A stretch of DNA of 64,000 nt from Bifidobacterium mizhiense (GTDB lineage Bacteria > Actinomycetota > Actinomycetes > Actinomycetales > Bifidobacteriaceae). Positions 25,951-36,223 of this stretch are shown here, piece after piece. Under the pieces are notes generated by a model. It had not been told where the DNA came from, searched no databases, and was given only the letters and a program-made list of their open reading frames with translations. The stretch lies in contig NZ_BPWE01000007.1 of assembly GCF_020884755.1 (NCBI RefSeq), positions 1 through 64,000 of the forward strand, in the 5' to 3' direction. The translations under genes were made by a program, and so were the position numbers. Positions within the stretch are counted from its first letter, which is position 1, and the number at the start of each line of letters is the position of its first letter.

Positions 25951-28272
25951 TCAGCCCTTGTGGTGCTTGCCGCCCTTGATCTTGCGGGAGGGCAGGACCA
26001 CGCGCGTCAGCTTGGGAACCGCCCTGGTGGAGACGAACAGGGGCTGCACCTCCACGATGGGGTTGTAGGGAGCCAGGCCGAACCACTTGATCGGCGAGCC
26101 CGCCACCTTGCGGATGGCGTACTTGACCTTCAGCGAGAAGGCACCGCGGGAGTCGATCTTGGACTCGGGCATCAGGGCCTTATGAACCAGCACATAGGTG
26201 ACCGTGCCGATCTGCGGATCCTCGTCCACCTTGGGATAGATGGAGGGCTGCTTGGGTAGCTCGCCGCTGTCAATCAGCTCGTGCATGATCTGGTGCAGGT
26301 AGGTGGCCACATTTTGATCCACCTTGAAGCCCAGCCTCATACGCACACGGAAGAGGTAGTTGGTGCCGAAGTTCTCCACCGAATACTTGCGGGTGTAGGG
26401 GGCGTCAGTAGTCTGGACCGAGACGGCCCACCAGGCCCGGGCCCGCTTGGGCCGGTTGGCGAAGATGGAGAAGAAGATGTCGGTGTCCAGCCGCCGCATC
26501 TCCGCATCCGAGGTCAGATAGACCAGGTTGTCTGCGTAGTAGGGAACGCGGAAGTCGTTGTGGAGCATCTCCAGGGCGGGCAGGCACTCCTTGGCCGTCA
26601 TATGCCGCCGCTGCGAGCGCTCCACCTTGGTGCCCACGTCCCAGGTGTACATGATGTAGAGGATGGCCGCAGTCAGCAGCATGGTGAACCAGCCGCCGTG
26701 CATGAACTTGGCCATGGAGGCCATGAAGAAGAGGATCTGGATGGCCAGGAAGACCAAGGCGAAGAGCAGAGAGAACACGCGCTTGCCGTCGTGCCAGATG
26801 TAGTCGGCCAGCAGGACGGTGGTGGTGATCATGGTCACCGTCAGGGCCAGTCCATAGGCGGCCGAGATGTGCTCGGAATCCTTGAAGATGGCCAGCACCG
26901 TCAGCGTGGCCGCGCACAGCACCCAGTTGATGGTGGGGATGTAGAGCTGGCCGCGAGTACGCGCCGGGTAGCGTACCTGCAGGTGGGGCATCCAGTTGAG
27001 GCCGGTGGCCTCCGAGACCATGGTGAAGGCGCCCGTGATCAGGGCCTGCGAAGCGATGACACCGGCCGTCACCGATAGAAGAACCGCCACGTAGCGCACG
27101 GTGGTGGGCATCATCTGGAAGAAGGGGTTGAGCCCGTCCACGCCCTGCAGGGCCTGATTGTCGGTGTTGCGCAGAATCCACGCCCCCTGGCCGAAGTAAT
27201 TGAAGACCAAGGCGATGTTGATGAAGGGCCAGGTGGCGTAGATGTTGCCACGGCCCACGTGGCCCATGTCGGAGTAGAGGGCCTCAGCTCCCGTAGTCGA
27301 CAGGAAGACTGTGCCCATGATGGTCAGGCCCACCGGGTTCTGCGGGCTGAAGAGGAAGCGAATCCCGTAGACCGGGTTCAGGGCCTCGAAGATGGACCAG
27401 TCGTTGCCGATGCAGTATATGCCAATCAGGGCCAAGAAGGCGAACCAGACCATGACCACGCTGCCGAAGACCTTGCCGATCCGCTCGGTTCCGCGCGATT
27501 GGACGGCAAACAGGATCAGGATGATCACGAAGGTGATGACCATGGTCAGGTTCCCGTTTTCACGGAAGATCGGAGTCAGGATGGGGATGGTCTTAAGGCC
27601 TTCGACTGCCGAGGAGATGGAGACCGCAGGAGTCAGCACCGAATCAGCCAGGAAGGCTGCACCACCGACCATGGCCGGAATGGCCAGCCATTTGCCGTAG
27701 TGCCGAACCAGGGTGTACAGGGCGAAGATGCCGCCCTCGCCCTTGTTGTCGATACGCATGGCCACCAGGACGTATTTGACCGTGGTGATCAGCGTGATGG
27801 ACCAGAAGACCAGGGAGAGCATGCCCAGCACGGCCGGCCTGTCCACACGGGCCATGCCGCCCTGACCGGCCACGAAGGCCTGCATAGTGTACAGGGGCGA
27901 GGTGCCGATGTCGCCGTAGACCACGCCCAAGGCCACGATGCACATGCCCAAGCTGATTCTGTCTGGCGAGGACTGCACCCGCCGCCACCAGCGGCCCAGA
28001 GGACCCTTCGGCGGGGTGCGGCGACGCTGGGCCGCCCGTTGGGCCTCGCGCCGAACCCGCTTGAGCTCGTTCTCCTCTTCCCGGGTGCGGGACTTGGCCG
28101 AGATCTTGGGAGCCTTGGTGAAGCTCTCCTGAGGAAGTATCGATTCTTTCGTCGGCCGACCTTTACGACGGGCCGTCGTCGGCTTCGCCGCTTTTTCACC
28201 GGATAACCGGGGTGGTTCGTCAGCGCCCCTGCCATCATCCTGAGCCGCCAACTCATGCCGCTCATCCGCCAT
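25951..28272 (-). CDS. kup: KUP-family potassium uptake protein with long N-terminal extension
   Basis: 773 residues. After ~110 charged residues (Arg/Lys-rich, with RREAQRAAQRRRT) the KUP core begins: LGMCIVALGVVYGDIGTSPLYTMQAF, a family hallmark, and then about 12 membrane segments. The C-terminal ~200 residues are cytosolic (FFSIFANRPKRARAWWAVSVQTTDAPY). It imports K+, probably with protons. The N-terminal extension is far longer than in E. coli Kup and highly basic. GGAGGG 5 bases before ATG 28272 fixes the start. It stands alone on the minus strand, 112 bases after gnd. Confidence 0.93.
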   Translation of the reverse strand: MADERHELAAQDDGRGADEPPRLSGEKAAKPTTARRKGRPTKESILPQESFTKAPKISAKSRTREEENELKRVRREAQRAAQRRRTPPKGPLGRWWRRVQSSPDRISLGMCIVALGVVYGDIGTSPLYTMQAFVAGQGGMARVDRPAVLGMLSLVFWSITLITTVKYVLVAMRIDNKGEGGIFALYTLVRHYGKWLAIPAMVGGAAFLADSVLTPAVSISSAVEGLKTIPILTPIFRENGNLTMVITFVIILILFAVQSRGTERIGKVFGSVVMVWFAFLALIGIYCIGNDWSIFEALNPVYGIRFLFSPQNPVGLTIMGTVFLSTTGAEALYSDMGHVGRGNIYATWPFINIALVFNYFGQGAWILRNTDNQALQGVDGLNPFFQMMPTTVRYVAVLLSVTAGVIASQALITGAFTMVSEATGLNWMPHLQVRYPARTRGQLYIPTINWVLCAATLTVLAIFKDSEHISAAYGLALTVTMITTTVLLADYIWHDGKRVFSLLFALVFLAIQILFFMASMAKFMHGGWFTMLLTAAILYIMYTWDVGTKVERSQRRHMTAKECLPALEMLHNDFRVPYYADNLVYLTSDAEMRRLDTDIFFSIFANRPKRARAWWAVSVQTTDAPYTRKYSVENFGTNYLFRVRMRLGFKVDQNVATYLHQIMHELIDSGELPKQPSIYPKVDEDPQIGTVTYVLVHKALMPESKIDSRGAFSLKVKYAIRKVAGSPIKWFGLAPYNPIVEVQPLFVSTRAVPKLTRVVLPSRKIKGGKHHKG

Positions 28273-28447
28273 AGAGCCCTCCATCGGCCAATGCCTTCAC
28301 TCATCTACTTCCGGGTGCCGTATGTTGCTGTTCGCGCACACGTGCGACGACAACCGTAGCACTCTCCCCCCACACCTGGCGGGGGCGATTCAGACCGCGA
28401 CACTCCATAAGCTTAATCCCGGTCTGGCACCGTCCGTCGGACCTCCC

Positions 28448-29404
28448 TCACAGGCCATAAACCCGGCGCGTGGTGGTTGCCGTCGCTCGGGCCACCTGAT
28501 CCAGGGGGCAGTCCAGCGCATCGGCCATGGCACGCAGGGTGTAGGGAATCATGTAAGGGGAGTTGGTGCGTCCCCGGTAGGGCATGGGACTCAGGTAGGG
28601 CGCATCGGTCTCCACCATGATGTGATCCATGCCGACCACGGACAGGGCCTGGCGGATTCCCTCGTTGCCCTTGTAGGAGACCGTCCCCGAAAAACTCAGA
28701 TACCAGCCGTGCTCGGCGGCCACCTGGGCCATCTGCGCATCACCTGAATAGGAGTGGAAGATCGTGCGCTCGGGAGCACCGTCCTCCAGCAGGGTCTCGA
28801 TAACCTGCCGATGGGCGTCGCGGTCGTGAATCTGCATGGGCAGATCCAGCTCCTTGGCCAGGGCAATGTGGTCGCGGAAGGCCTGCCGCTGGATCTCTTC
28901 GGCCCCCTGACCGGTCCGGAAGAGATCCATGCCCGTCTCCCCGATGGCCACCACCTGGTCGGGATATGCGCGGGCCAGGCGGGCTACCTCTTCAAGCGCC
29001 TGCTCGAAAGAAACATCATGCCAGGGCTGATATTGCAGCGGCAGTCCATCTGGGCCCGGCACCCCTCGATGGCCGTGCAGGACGGCCTCATTGGGATGGA
29101 TGGCCAGGGCCGCGTGAACCACCACGGGATGGGCCAGGGCCAGGTCCACAGCCGTCTGCAGGTTGGGCAGCTCGCAGCCCACGTCGATGGCCCCGACCAC
29201 CCCCACAGCCCTGGCCCTTTCCAGCTGCTGGTCGACTGTGCGGACGGGGACGGGATTCTGCCCGCGCTCCCTGGCCTGCCGGTCCATCTCCTGGGCGAAG
29301 GGGACCACAGAGGCCATGTGGGTGTGATCGTCGATGACTCCGACGCCTTCGGGCAGCGGCTCGGGGTCGGGAGCCCAGCTGCGGTCGCGATGATGCTTGC
29401 TCAT
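28448..29404 (-). CDS. tatD: TatD-family metal-dependent hydrolase (DNase-type)
   Basis: 318 residues, with ~20 extra N-terminal residues against E. coli TatD. Metal ligands are visible in VIDDHTHMAS, VVAIGETGMDLFR, LPMQIHDRDAH and FHSYSG, and ETDAPYLSPMPYRGRTNSPYMIP is the TatD C-terminal signature. TatD proteins are TIM-barrel hydrolases with 3'-5' exonuclease or related activity in DNA and RNA quality control. In many actinobacteria tatD sits next to metG; here metG is about 4.8 kb away, separated by the GH43 and GH65 fusion genes. Confidence 0.93.
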   Translation of the reverse strand: MSKHHRDRSWAPDPEPLPEGVGVIDDHTHMASVVPFAQEMDRQARERGQNPVPVRTVDQQLERARAVGVVGAIDVGCELPNLQTAVDLALAHPVVVHAALAIHPNEAVLHGHRGVPGPDGLPLQYQPWHDVSFEQALEEVARLARAYPDQVVAIGETGMDLFRTGQGAEEIQRQAFRDHIALAKELDLPMQIHDRDAHRQVIETLLEDGAPERTIFHSYSGDAQMAQVAAEHGWYLSFSGTVSYKGNEGIRQALSVVGMDHIMVETDAPYLSPMPYRGRTNSPYMIPYTLRAMADALDCPLDQVARATATTTRRVYGL

Positions 29405-29461
29405 GGTCCACAGTCTAGGAGTTCATGCGGCCCAAACTGCGACCCGCCCGGACGACCGGCT

Positions 29462-29490
29462 CTGCCAAAAGGAAGGTCGGCAGCTAGAAT
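29462..29490 (+). promoter_or_regulatory. Candidate sigma70-type promoter for the GH43 gene
   Basis: CTGCCA (29462-29467) and TAGAAT (29485-29490) are separated by 17 bases. They lie 112 bases before the GH43 start codon, in the divergent tatD/GH43 intergenic region. Confidence 0.4.
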
Positions 29491-29602
29491 CACCTCTGAC
29501 GGCCCTGGGACGGCCGGAACGGAAGAACGAACAAGCACCCGCCGCCTGTCCGCCAGTCCCCCGCCGCCGCGGTACCGTTGCCGTAAGCAGGAAAGGTGGA
29601 AC

Positions 29603-30667
29603 ATGTCTACGGATTGGCAACCCACGTTCGAGGCGACCAGCGCCTACCTCTTCGTCCACTTCACCGGCCATGAACAGGCCGAGACGGATGAGCAGCTCTA
29701 CTTCGCCCTCAGCCGCGATGGTCTGCACTGGCATGACCTGCGGGCCCAGGGAGACCCGGTGCTGACCTGGAGCGAGGGCGAGGGTGGTGTGCGCGACCCC
29801 TATATCGTCCGTGGACCAGACGGCCTCTTCCATATCATCGCCACCGACCTGTCCGTCTACCACAGGGGCGGCTGGCAGGAGGGCCGGTCCACGGTGGATG
29901 GATCCACCGGCCTGGTCATCTGGGATTCGCCGGACCTGGCCCACTGGGACAGACCCCGTCTGGTGGACGTGGCTTCAGCCATACCCAAGGCGGGCATGGC
30001 CTGGGCACCGGAGGCCTGCTGGGACGCCGACAGGGAGCAATGGATAGTCTTCTGGGCCACGGCGGCCGCCGACAGCGCCGAGGACCCGGCCGCAGCCGAC
30101 CTGGCCAACGAGCTGGGCGACGGTATCAACATGTACTATGCCACCAGCACCGATCTGGTTTCCTTCTCCCGCCCGGTCAAATGGATCGACCGCAGCAACG
30201 GGATCATCGACACGACCATGCTCAAGGCACCCGACGGCTGGTGGTACCGGGCCTCCAAGGATGACCAGATCACCCTGGAACGCACCCGCAACCCCTATGC
30301 TGTCACCCATGAGCTGGTGCGTACCGACGACGACCAGGCCTGGTCATACCTGTCCAACCTGACCGACATCTTTGGCCAGGGACGCTACTCCTCACGGTAT
30401 CTGGAGGGCCCCGAGCTCTTCCTCTACAACGATGCCGACGCCGCAGGACCCGACGGCCGGGCCATGCCTTTCGGCCTGATCTGCGACCAGTTCGCCGAGG
30501 GCCGGGGCTATCTGCCCTTCCGCTGTGCCGATCTGTCTTCCAGAGAGCGGCAGGACTGGGATCTGGTTACAGACATGAACTTCGGCCGGCTGACCAAGCG
30601 CCACGGTTCCATCATGCCCATCACCGAGAGCGAGTACCGAATTCTGAAGCGCACCCTGACCCGCTGA
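29603..30667 (+). CDS. Glycoside hydrolase family 43 protein, arabinosidase-like
   Basis: 354 residues with no signal peptide, so intracellular. GH43-type residues appear as Asp65 in VRDPYIV, an Asp in GIIDTTMLK and a Glu in YLEGPELFLYN. This spacing (VRDP, DTTM, EGPE) fits the arabinanase/arabinofuranosidase side of the family and differs from the other GH43 at 19020. GAAAGGTGG 5 bases before ATG 29603 fixes the start, although the frame stays open for 280 codons upstream through tatD. No transporter gene is adjacent. Specificity remains open: arabinofuranosidase, xylosidase or galactosidase. Confidence 0.85.
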   Translation: MSTDWQPTFEATSAYLFVHFTGHEQAETDEQLYFALSRDGLHWHDLRAQGDPVLTWSEGEGGVRDPYIVRGPDGLFHIIATDLSVYHRGGWQEGRSTVDGSTGLVIWDSPDLAHWDRPRLVDVASAIPKAGMAWAPEACWDADREQWIVFWATAAADSAEDPAAADLANELGDGINMYYATSTDLVSFSRPVKWIDRSNGIIDTTMLKAPDGWWYRASKDDQITLERTRNPYAVTHELVRTDDDQAWSYLSNLTDIFGQGRYSSRYLEGPELFLYNDADAAGPDGRAMPFGLICDQFAEGRGYLPFRCADLSSRERQDWDLVTDMNFGRLTKRHGSIMPITESEYRILKRTLTR

Positions 30668-30860
30668 GCGGCGGCAGCATGCAGACAGCCATGGCGAAGC
30701 TTCTCACGAATACAATCCTATAATCGTGCGTTGGTGCTCCAATAAATGTGTTCACTGGTACCGCAACAGGGGACACGACCAGTAAAACTTAGACCTGGGC
30801 TATGAGTGAATCAGATCATGGTATCTTCACTTCTAGTTTTTTTGAAAAATGTTCCTGAAG

Positions 30861-30884
30861 CTACAGACCCGCTCGGGTCTGTAG
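30861..30884. terminator. 24-bp palindromic hairpin in the gap 30668-30967
   Basis: CTACAGACCCG and its exact complement are separated by two bases. It lies between convergent GH43 and GH65-fusion genes and probably ends one or both transcripts, although T tracts are poor. The rest of the 300-base gap shows no gene, only moderately AT-rich sequence. Confidence 0.5.
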
Positions 30885-30967
30885 CATTAGGTTCCAGTCG
30901 TCTTCGATCAGCCCGGCACTTACTTAATCCATTGATCCCGAGTGTGTCTAGGCCCAGAATCCGTAGG

Positions 30968-33900
30968 TCATATGTGGCGTGGATGTCCCTGGACCAGAAG
31001 ATCCAGCTCGGGTCCTGACAGACGCTTCAGATCGACACCGTCCGTCGTTACAGCAACCTGGAACCTGGTGCCCCGCACTTCCAGCTCGTAGGTCATAGAG
31101 CGCCAGGATGAAGGCAGGTGGGGGTCAATGCTCAGACCGGTTCCGCCCGTGTCCCGCAGACCGCCGAAGCCGCAGACCAGGCTGGACCAGACGCCTCCGC
31201 AGGCAGCCAAGTGGATGCCGTCCGTAGTGTTGGCATGGAGATCGTCCACGTCCGTAAACAAGGACCGACGGAAGTACTGCATGGCCAGCTGGCCATGCCC
31301 TACCTCTGCGGCGAGAATGGACTGGGAAGCTGCTGACAGGGTCGAATCCCCGGTGGTCAGCGGATCGTAGTAGTCGAAGTCAGCCCGCTTCTGCTCCGGA
31401 GTGAACCAGGAGCTGAGCAGATAGAGAGCCATAACCACGTCAGTCTGCTTGAGCACCTTGTGCCGGTAAATGACCAGCGGATGGTAGTGCAGCAGCAGGG
31501 GCCTGGCCGTGAACCGATCAAAATGCCAGCGCGGGCGTTGCATGAACTGGGCATCCTGGGCATGGACGCCCTCCTGATCGTCGAAGGGGACGAACATGGC
31601 TTGAGCCGCGCTGGACCATTTGTCGGCCTCCTCGTCGTCGAAGTGCAGCCTTTCGCGTATGCCGCCGATTAGATCCGGATGCTTCTCCCGTAGGTGCTGG
31701 TAGCCCTTGTAAGCGGCCAGAAGGTTGAATCGGGCCATCTGGTTGGTGTAAAGGTTGTCGTCAACCAGGACCGTGTATTCGTCTGGGCCGGTCACGCAGT
31801 GGATGTGGAAGCGGCCGTCCTCCTTGTAACGTCCCAGGCTCATCCAGAGACGGGCCGTCTCCACCAGGATGTCGATGCCCTCAGCCTGCAGGAAGTCTTC
31901 ATCGCCGGTGACCTGCACATACTGGGCCACCGCGTAGGCGATATCGGCATCGATGTGGTACTGGGCCGTGCCCGTGGGGAAGTAGGCGGAGGCCTCTTCA
32001 CCATCGATGGTCCTCCAGGGGAAAAGGGCGCCGTTCAGGTTGAGTGCGCAGGCCCTGCGCCTGGCGGCAGGCAGCATCAGATAGCGGTAGTGGAGGACGG
32101 CTCTTGCCCGGGCAGGCGCTGAATAAATCAGGAAGGGAAGAATGTAGATCTCGGTGTCCCAGAAGTAGTGGCCACTGTAGCCAGACCCGCTCAGACCCTT
32201 GGCACCCACACCGTTCTCGATCTGGGCCGTGGACTGGGCCAGCTGGAAGAGTTCCCAACGCACCATCTGCTGGGTACGACCGCCATCGTCGGCCTGGATG
32301 CGGATATCCTGACGCTCCCAGAATCGGTCCAGCCATTCCCGCTGACGCCGCTCCAGCTCCTCCACAGAGAGGGTGCTGACCTCCTCCAGCCGATCTCGGC
32401 AGTCCTCGACCAGATTCCTGGTCCCCTCGCCGCGGGTCTGCACGACCAGACCGTTGCCGCTGGTGCCAGCCGGAAGAATGGGGTGGCTGCGGTAGACGGC
32501 GTAACGGACCAGACGGGTGGAACCGCCCTTGGGCACGTCCATGCGCCAACCGGAGCCCTCGACAGGCCGACCATCCCTGAACTGCCTGACACCCAAAGCC
32601 AGGCTGAGCCGTGAATTATTGCAACGAAAGACCCTGCAATCCGCACTCAGCTCACCATAGACCGCATTGTCCAGCACCTCATGGATTCCACAGCCGTCCA
32701 CAAAGGTCGACTTGCGGGGGTCGCTGGAGTTGACATGGCGGGGGTTGTCGGCGTTGACCGGGCCCTCGACCACCACAGCCATGTCCCGGTCAGGCGACTC
32801 GACGGTCAGCGTGCAGACGCTCAGGCTGCGGTCATACAGACAGACCATGCGGGTGAGCACGGTCTTCAGGTGGATGCCGTGGCCCAGATCGTACAGATTG
32901 GTGGTGGTTGCGATTCCGGTTCGGAAGTCCAAACGCTGCGTGGTCTTCTCCGGCCGACCCAAGGGCAGCCCCTCCACCTTGAGGGTGAAATCCGAAGCAT
33001 CGGGCACCCCTTGGATGAGCTGACCCACTTGGGCGTATCCGTAGGCGCTTTCGGGATGGGCTATACGGAAGGTGTCATGGAAGCCGCTCAGGAAGGTGCC
33101 GTTGCCCAGGCAGCGCTCCCCTCCGCCTTCGCCCCTGACACCGACGGAGCCGTTGGTGACCGAGAAAACCGTGGCACTGACAGCATCGGGCCGACCGACC
33201 TCGCTCAGACCCCAGTCCTCGACAGGAAAACGATTCTCATCCAGGTCCGGATCCTCCGCCTGTGCACGCTCGCTGGCATCGTCGTCGATCAGCTCGATCA
33301 GCTGATCCACCACCAGGTCCGCGCCCGCCTTGAGCAGCTGCTCGCGGCCGGCACCCCTGTTCACACCCACAACCAGGCCGAACCTGCCTGCATGGCCGGC
33401 GGCTACACCAGAGAGGGCATCCTCGACCACAACAGCATCCTCATTGCGCAGGCCCAGCACCTTGGCCGCATAGGCGTAGGTGTCCGGGGCCGGCTTGCCC
33501 TGAAGACCCATCTCGTCCTTGAGGTTGCCGTCCACCACGGTGTCGAAGTATCCAGCGATTCCAGCAGCTTGGAGGACTTCGGCCGTGTTGCGCGAACTGG
33601 ATACCACAGCCAGACGCTTCTTGTCGGTGCGCAGGTGCCTGAGCAGATCCACCGTATCCGGGTAAGGATCGATGCCCTTCTGCTTCAGCATCCGCTCAAA
33701 GGTCATATTCTTGCGATTGCCGTATCCGCAGACGGTGTCCAGCTGCGGATCGTCATTGGGGCTGCCCCAGTCCAGTTCAATGCCCCTGCTGCGCAGCAGG
33801 GCGTCGACACCGTCATAGCGGGGCCGGCCATCCACATAGGCGTAGTAGTCCTGCTCCGTATAAGCCGGGACGTTCGAGGGCAGGACCTGATCAAACAACG

Positions 33901-33988
33901 CCTTCCAGGCGGCCTTGTGCAGGACGGTCGTGGGCACCAGTACCCCGTCCAGATCGAAGAGCACACAGGCGAATTGGGCAACCTTCAT
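30968..33988 (-). CDS. Fusion of beta-phosphoglucomutase (HAD) and GH65 disaccharide phosphorylase
   Basis: 1006 residues. Residues 1 to ~245 form a HAD phosphoglucomutase: nucleophile Asp12 and Asp14 in FDLDGVLVP, VVSSSRNT, KPAPDTY and VVVEDALSGV. An acidic linker (~246-262) leads to a full GH65 phosphorylase with KTVLTRMV, WDTEIYILPF, the catalytic acid near Glu737 in VTGPDEYTVLVDDNLYTN, and phosphate-site residues in LHANTTDGIHLAACGG. GH65 enzymes phosphorolyse alpha-glucosides such as trehalose, maltose, kojibiose or trehalose 6-phosphate to beta-glucose 1-phosphate, which the mutase would convert to glucose 6-phosphate. The fusion channels both steps. No sugar transporter lies beside it. 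Confidence 0.92.
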   Translation of the reverse strand: MKVAQFACVLFDLDGVLVPTTVLHKAAWKALFDQVLPSNVPAYTEQDYYAYVDGRPRYDGVDALLRSRGIELDWGSPNDDPQLDTVCGYGNRKNMTFERMLKQKGIDPYPDTVDLLRHLRTDKKRLAVVSSSRNTAEVLQAAGIAGYFDTVVDGNLKDEMGLQGKPAPDTYAYAAKVLGLRNEDAVVVEDALSGVAAGHAGRFGLVVGVNRGAGREQLLKAGADLVVDQLIELIDDDASERAQAEDPDLDENRFPVEDWGLSEVGRPDAVSATVFSVTNGSVGVRGEGGGERCLGNGTFLSGFHDTFRIAHPESAYGYAQVGQLIQGVPDASDFTLKVEGLPLGRPEKTTQRLDFRTGIATTTNLYDLGHGIHLKTVLTRMVCLYDRSLSVCTLTVESPDRDMAVVVEGPVNADNPRHVNSSDPRKSTFVDGCGIHEVLDNAVYGELSADCRVFRCNNSRLSLALGVRQFRDGRPVEGSGWRMDVPKGGSTRLVRYAVYRSHPILPAGTSGNGLVVQTRGEGTRNLVEDCRDRLEEVSTLSVEELERRQREWLDRFWERQDIRIQADDGGRTQQMVRWELFQLAQSTAQIENGVGAKGLSGSGYSGHYFWDTEIYILPFLIYSAPARARAVLHYRYLMLPAARRRACALNLNGALFPWRTIDGEEASAYFPTGTAQYHIDADIAYAVAQYVQVTGDEDFLQAEGIDILVETARLWMSLGRYKEDGRFHIHCVTGPDEYTVLVDDNLYTNQMARFNLLAAYKGYQHLREKHPDLIGGIRERLHFDDEEADKWSSAAQAMFVPFDDQEGVHAQDAQFMQRPRWHFDRFTARPLLLHYHPLVIYRHKVLKQTDVVMALYLLSSWFTPEQKRADFDYYDPLTTGDSTLSAASQSILAAEVGHGQLAMQYFRRSLFTDVDDLHANTTDGIHLAACGGVWSSLVCGFGGLRDTGGTGLSIDPHLPSSWRSMTYELEVRGTRFQVAVTTDGVDLKRLSGPELDLLVQGHPRHI

Positions 33989-34024
33989 GGTTACTCATCC
34001 TATGGGTCTTCCATGACGAAAGAA

Positions 34025-34049
34025 CCCGGCGGTTCGAAGAACCGCCGGG
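34025..34049 (-). terminator. Terminator downstream of metG
   Basis: CCCGGCGGTTC and GAACCGCCGGG form a perfect 11-bp stem with a 3-base loop. On the minus strand it is followed by TTCTTTCGTC. The rest of the 225-base gap between the GH65 fusion and metG shows no gene. Confidence 0.75.
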
Positions 34050-34213
34050 CGAGAAGAGAGAGAAGAAGGGGTTCAGTTATCGGGGCCGCATGACCCCCAT
34101 CGGCCAGTACTTCAACCGACAGAACAAATATAACCAGCGCTACCTTGGAGGAAGTGCCCGAAAACCTCAAAGTTCTCTGTGAATCACGAATACCATCCCG
34201 GGCGCGTCGACTG

Positions 34214-36085
34214 TTACTTGCTCTGGTCGCCCAACTTGGCTTGCTCGGCCTCGAAACGGGCGCGCTCCTTGGCCTTGCGGCGATCCAGTTGCTCCTGGAA
34301 GCGGTCTAGTTCCTCCTGCACAGCCTCCTTGGGAATGCGCGGGAAGATGGGTGTGGGCCGATCGATTGGCGTGCCGTCCTTGAGGGGCTCGCGTGCCCAG
34401 AGATGAACGGTCTCCCCCAGCCGGTAGTCGCCGGTGATGATGGGATAGTGGAAGTCGGACCGATCCAGGTCGTCAACCTCCTCGATACGGGGCAGGGGTG
34501 AGAAGGTGCCCTTGCCGCCCATGGTCTCCCAGACCCGCTGTGAGGCATGGGGCAGGAAGGGGGCCAGCATGATGTTGGCGTCCAGCACCGCCTGGGCTGC
34601 AGTGTGCAGGACGGCGGCCAGACGGTTACGGTCGTCCTTGATCTTCCAAGGCTCCTGGGCGGAGATGTACTTGTTGATGTCACCCACCAGAGCCATGGCC
34701 TCGACCAGGGCGGCCTTCTGACGATGGTGTTCGATCAGGGAGCCCACGGTATCGAAGGCCTGCAGGCTGCGGTCCAGCAGGGCACGATCCTCCTCGGTCA
34801 GCCAGTCCTCCTCGATTCGGGGGATACTACCGAAGTCCTTGTTGAGCAGGTTGGCCACGCGGTTGACCAGGTTGCCCCAGGAGGCGGCCAGCTCCTCGTT
34901 GTTGTGCCGGACGAACTCAGCCCAGGTGAAGTCCGAGTCCGAGGTCTCCGGCCCAGCGATGGAAATGTAATAGCGGACTGCATCGACCGGATAGCGTGCC
35001 AGGATATCCTTGACATAGATGACGATGCCCCGCGAGGAGCTGAACTTCTTGCCCTCCATGGTCATGAACTCACTGGCCACCACCTGCTCAGGCAGGTTGA
35101 GCTCGCCGTAGGAGCCCGGCTGCCCGCCCTTGGACCCCTTGCCGTTGTATGCCAGAATCTCCGAGGGCCAGATCTGCGAGTGGAAGGTGATGTTGTCCTT
35201 GCCCATGAAGTAGTAGCCCAGAGCCTTGGGGTCATTCCACCATTTGCGCCAGGCCTCGGGATCGCCCTGACGGCGGGCCCACTCGATGGATGCCGACAGG
35301 TAGCCGATGACGGCGTCGAACCAAACATAGAGCTTCTTGTTGGGGTCATCCACCCAGCCGTCCACAGGTACGGGAATACCCCAATCGATGTCACGGGTGA
35401 TGGCCCGTGGCTTGACCTCCTTGAAGAGTCCCAGGGAGAAGTTGAGCACGTTGCTGCGCCAGCCCTTGCGGGTCTTCAGCCAGGCCAGATTGGCCTCGGC
35501 CAGGGCGGGCAGATCCAGGAAGAAGTGCTTGGACTCCTCGAACCGGGGCGTCTCCCCGTTGATCTTGGATACGGGGTTGATCAGCTCGTCCGGATCCAGC
35601 TCGTTGCCGCAGTTGTCGCATTGGTCGCCGCGAGCGCCATCGGCGCCACAGATGGGACAGGTCCCCTCGATGTAGCGATCGGGCAGGGTCCGGCCGGTGG
35701 AAGGTGATATGGCCACCTTTTGCTGGCCCTCATAGATGTAGCCGTTGGCCCGGCACTGGCGGAAGAGCTCCTGTACCACCTTCTCGTGATTGCCGGTCGT
35801 GGTCCTGGTAAAGAGGTCATAGCTGAGCCCCAGATCGCACAGATCCTTGACAATGACACGGTTGTAGCGGTCGGCGATCTCCTGGGGGCCCACACCCTCG
35901 GCGTCAGCCTCCACCAGGATGGGGGTGCCGTGCTCATCAGTCCCCGAAACCATGAGGACATCATTGCCCTTCATGCGTTCGTAGCGTGCATAGACGTCCG
36001 AGGGGACGCCGAACCCAGCGACGTGGCCGATGTGACGGGGCCCATTAGCGTAGGGCCAGGCGACGGAAACAAGGATATGACTCAT
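34214..36085 (-). CDS. metG: Methionyl-tRNA synthetase
   Basis: 623 residues. The HIGH-type motif is [10 protein letters not shown] (residues 12-21) and the KMSKS-type motif is KKFSSSRG near residue 346. A zinc knuckle is seen as [18 protein letters not shown]. The anticodon-binding helical domain follows ([14 protein letters not shown]), and a charged coiled tail ([23 protein letters not shown]) ends the protein; the C-terminal EMAP/dimerisation domain of some MetG proteins is absent. It charges tRNA-Met in the cytosol and is essential. It appears to be monocistronic, ending at a strong terminator. Confidence 0.97.
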   Translation of the reverse strand: MSHILVSVAWPYANGPRHIGHVAGFGVPSDVYARYERMKGNDVLMVSGTDEHGTPILVEADAEGVGPQEIADRYNRVIVKDLCDLGLSYDLFTRTTTGNHEKVVQELFRQCRANGYIYEGQQKVAISPSTGRTLPDRYIEGTCPICGADGARGDQCDNCGNELDPDELINPVSKINGETPRFEESKHFFLDLPALAEANLAWLKTRKGWRSNVLNFSLGLFKEVKPRAITRDIDWGIPVPVDGWVDDPNKKLYVWFDAVIGYLSASIEWARRQGDPEAWRKWWNDPKALGYYFMGKDNITFHSQIWPSEILAYNGKGSKGGQPGSYGELNLPEQVVASEFMTMEGKKFSSSRGIVIYVKDILARYPVDAVRYYISIAGPETSDSDFTWAEFVRHNNEELAASWGNLVNRVANLLNKDFGSIPRIEEDWLTEEDRALLDRSLQAFDTVGSLIEHHRQKAALVEAMALVGDINKYISAQEPWKIKDDRNRLAAVLHTAAQAVLDANIMLAPFLPHASQRVWETMGGKGTFSPLPRIEEVDDLDRSDFHYPIITGDYRLGETVHLWAREPLKDGTPIDRPTPIFPRIPKEAVQEELDRFQEQLDRRKAKERARFEAEQAKLGDQSK

Positions 36086-36223
36086 ACCAGCAAGATTATC
36101 GGCTCAGGCCTACAATCCCCCTGCCCGTCCACAGGACTGCCATCCAGCAAGCAGATTATCCACAAGTGCACAAATTTGGCCTTCCCCCAGATAAACCCGG
36201 AACCAGCCATTTACAGTCGAACC

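Noticed and set aside
36156..36164. TTATCCACA, a perfect DnaA-box match before the AbiEi-like gene
   Set aside because: Only one box, without an AT-rich unwinding element or dnaA/dnaN genes nearby; a chance match is likely.
35720..36223. Upstream extension of the AbiEi-like frame into metG
   Set aside because: It lies antisense to metG and has no start signal; ATG 36224 is the first plausible start outside metG.
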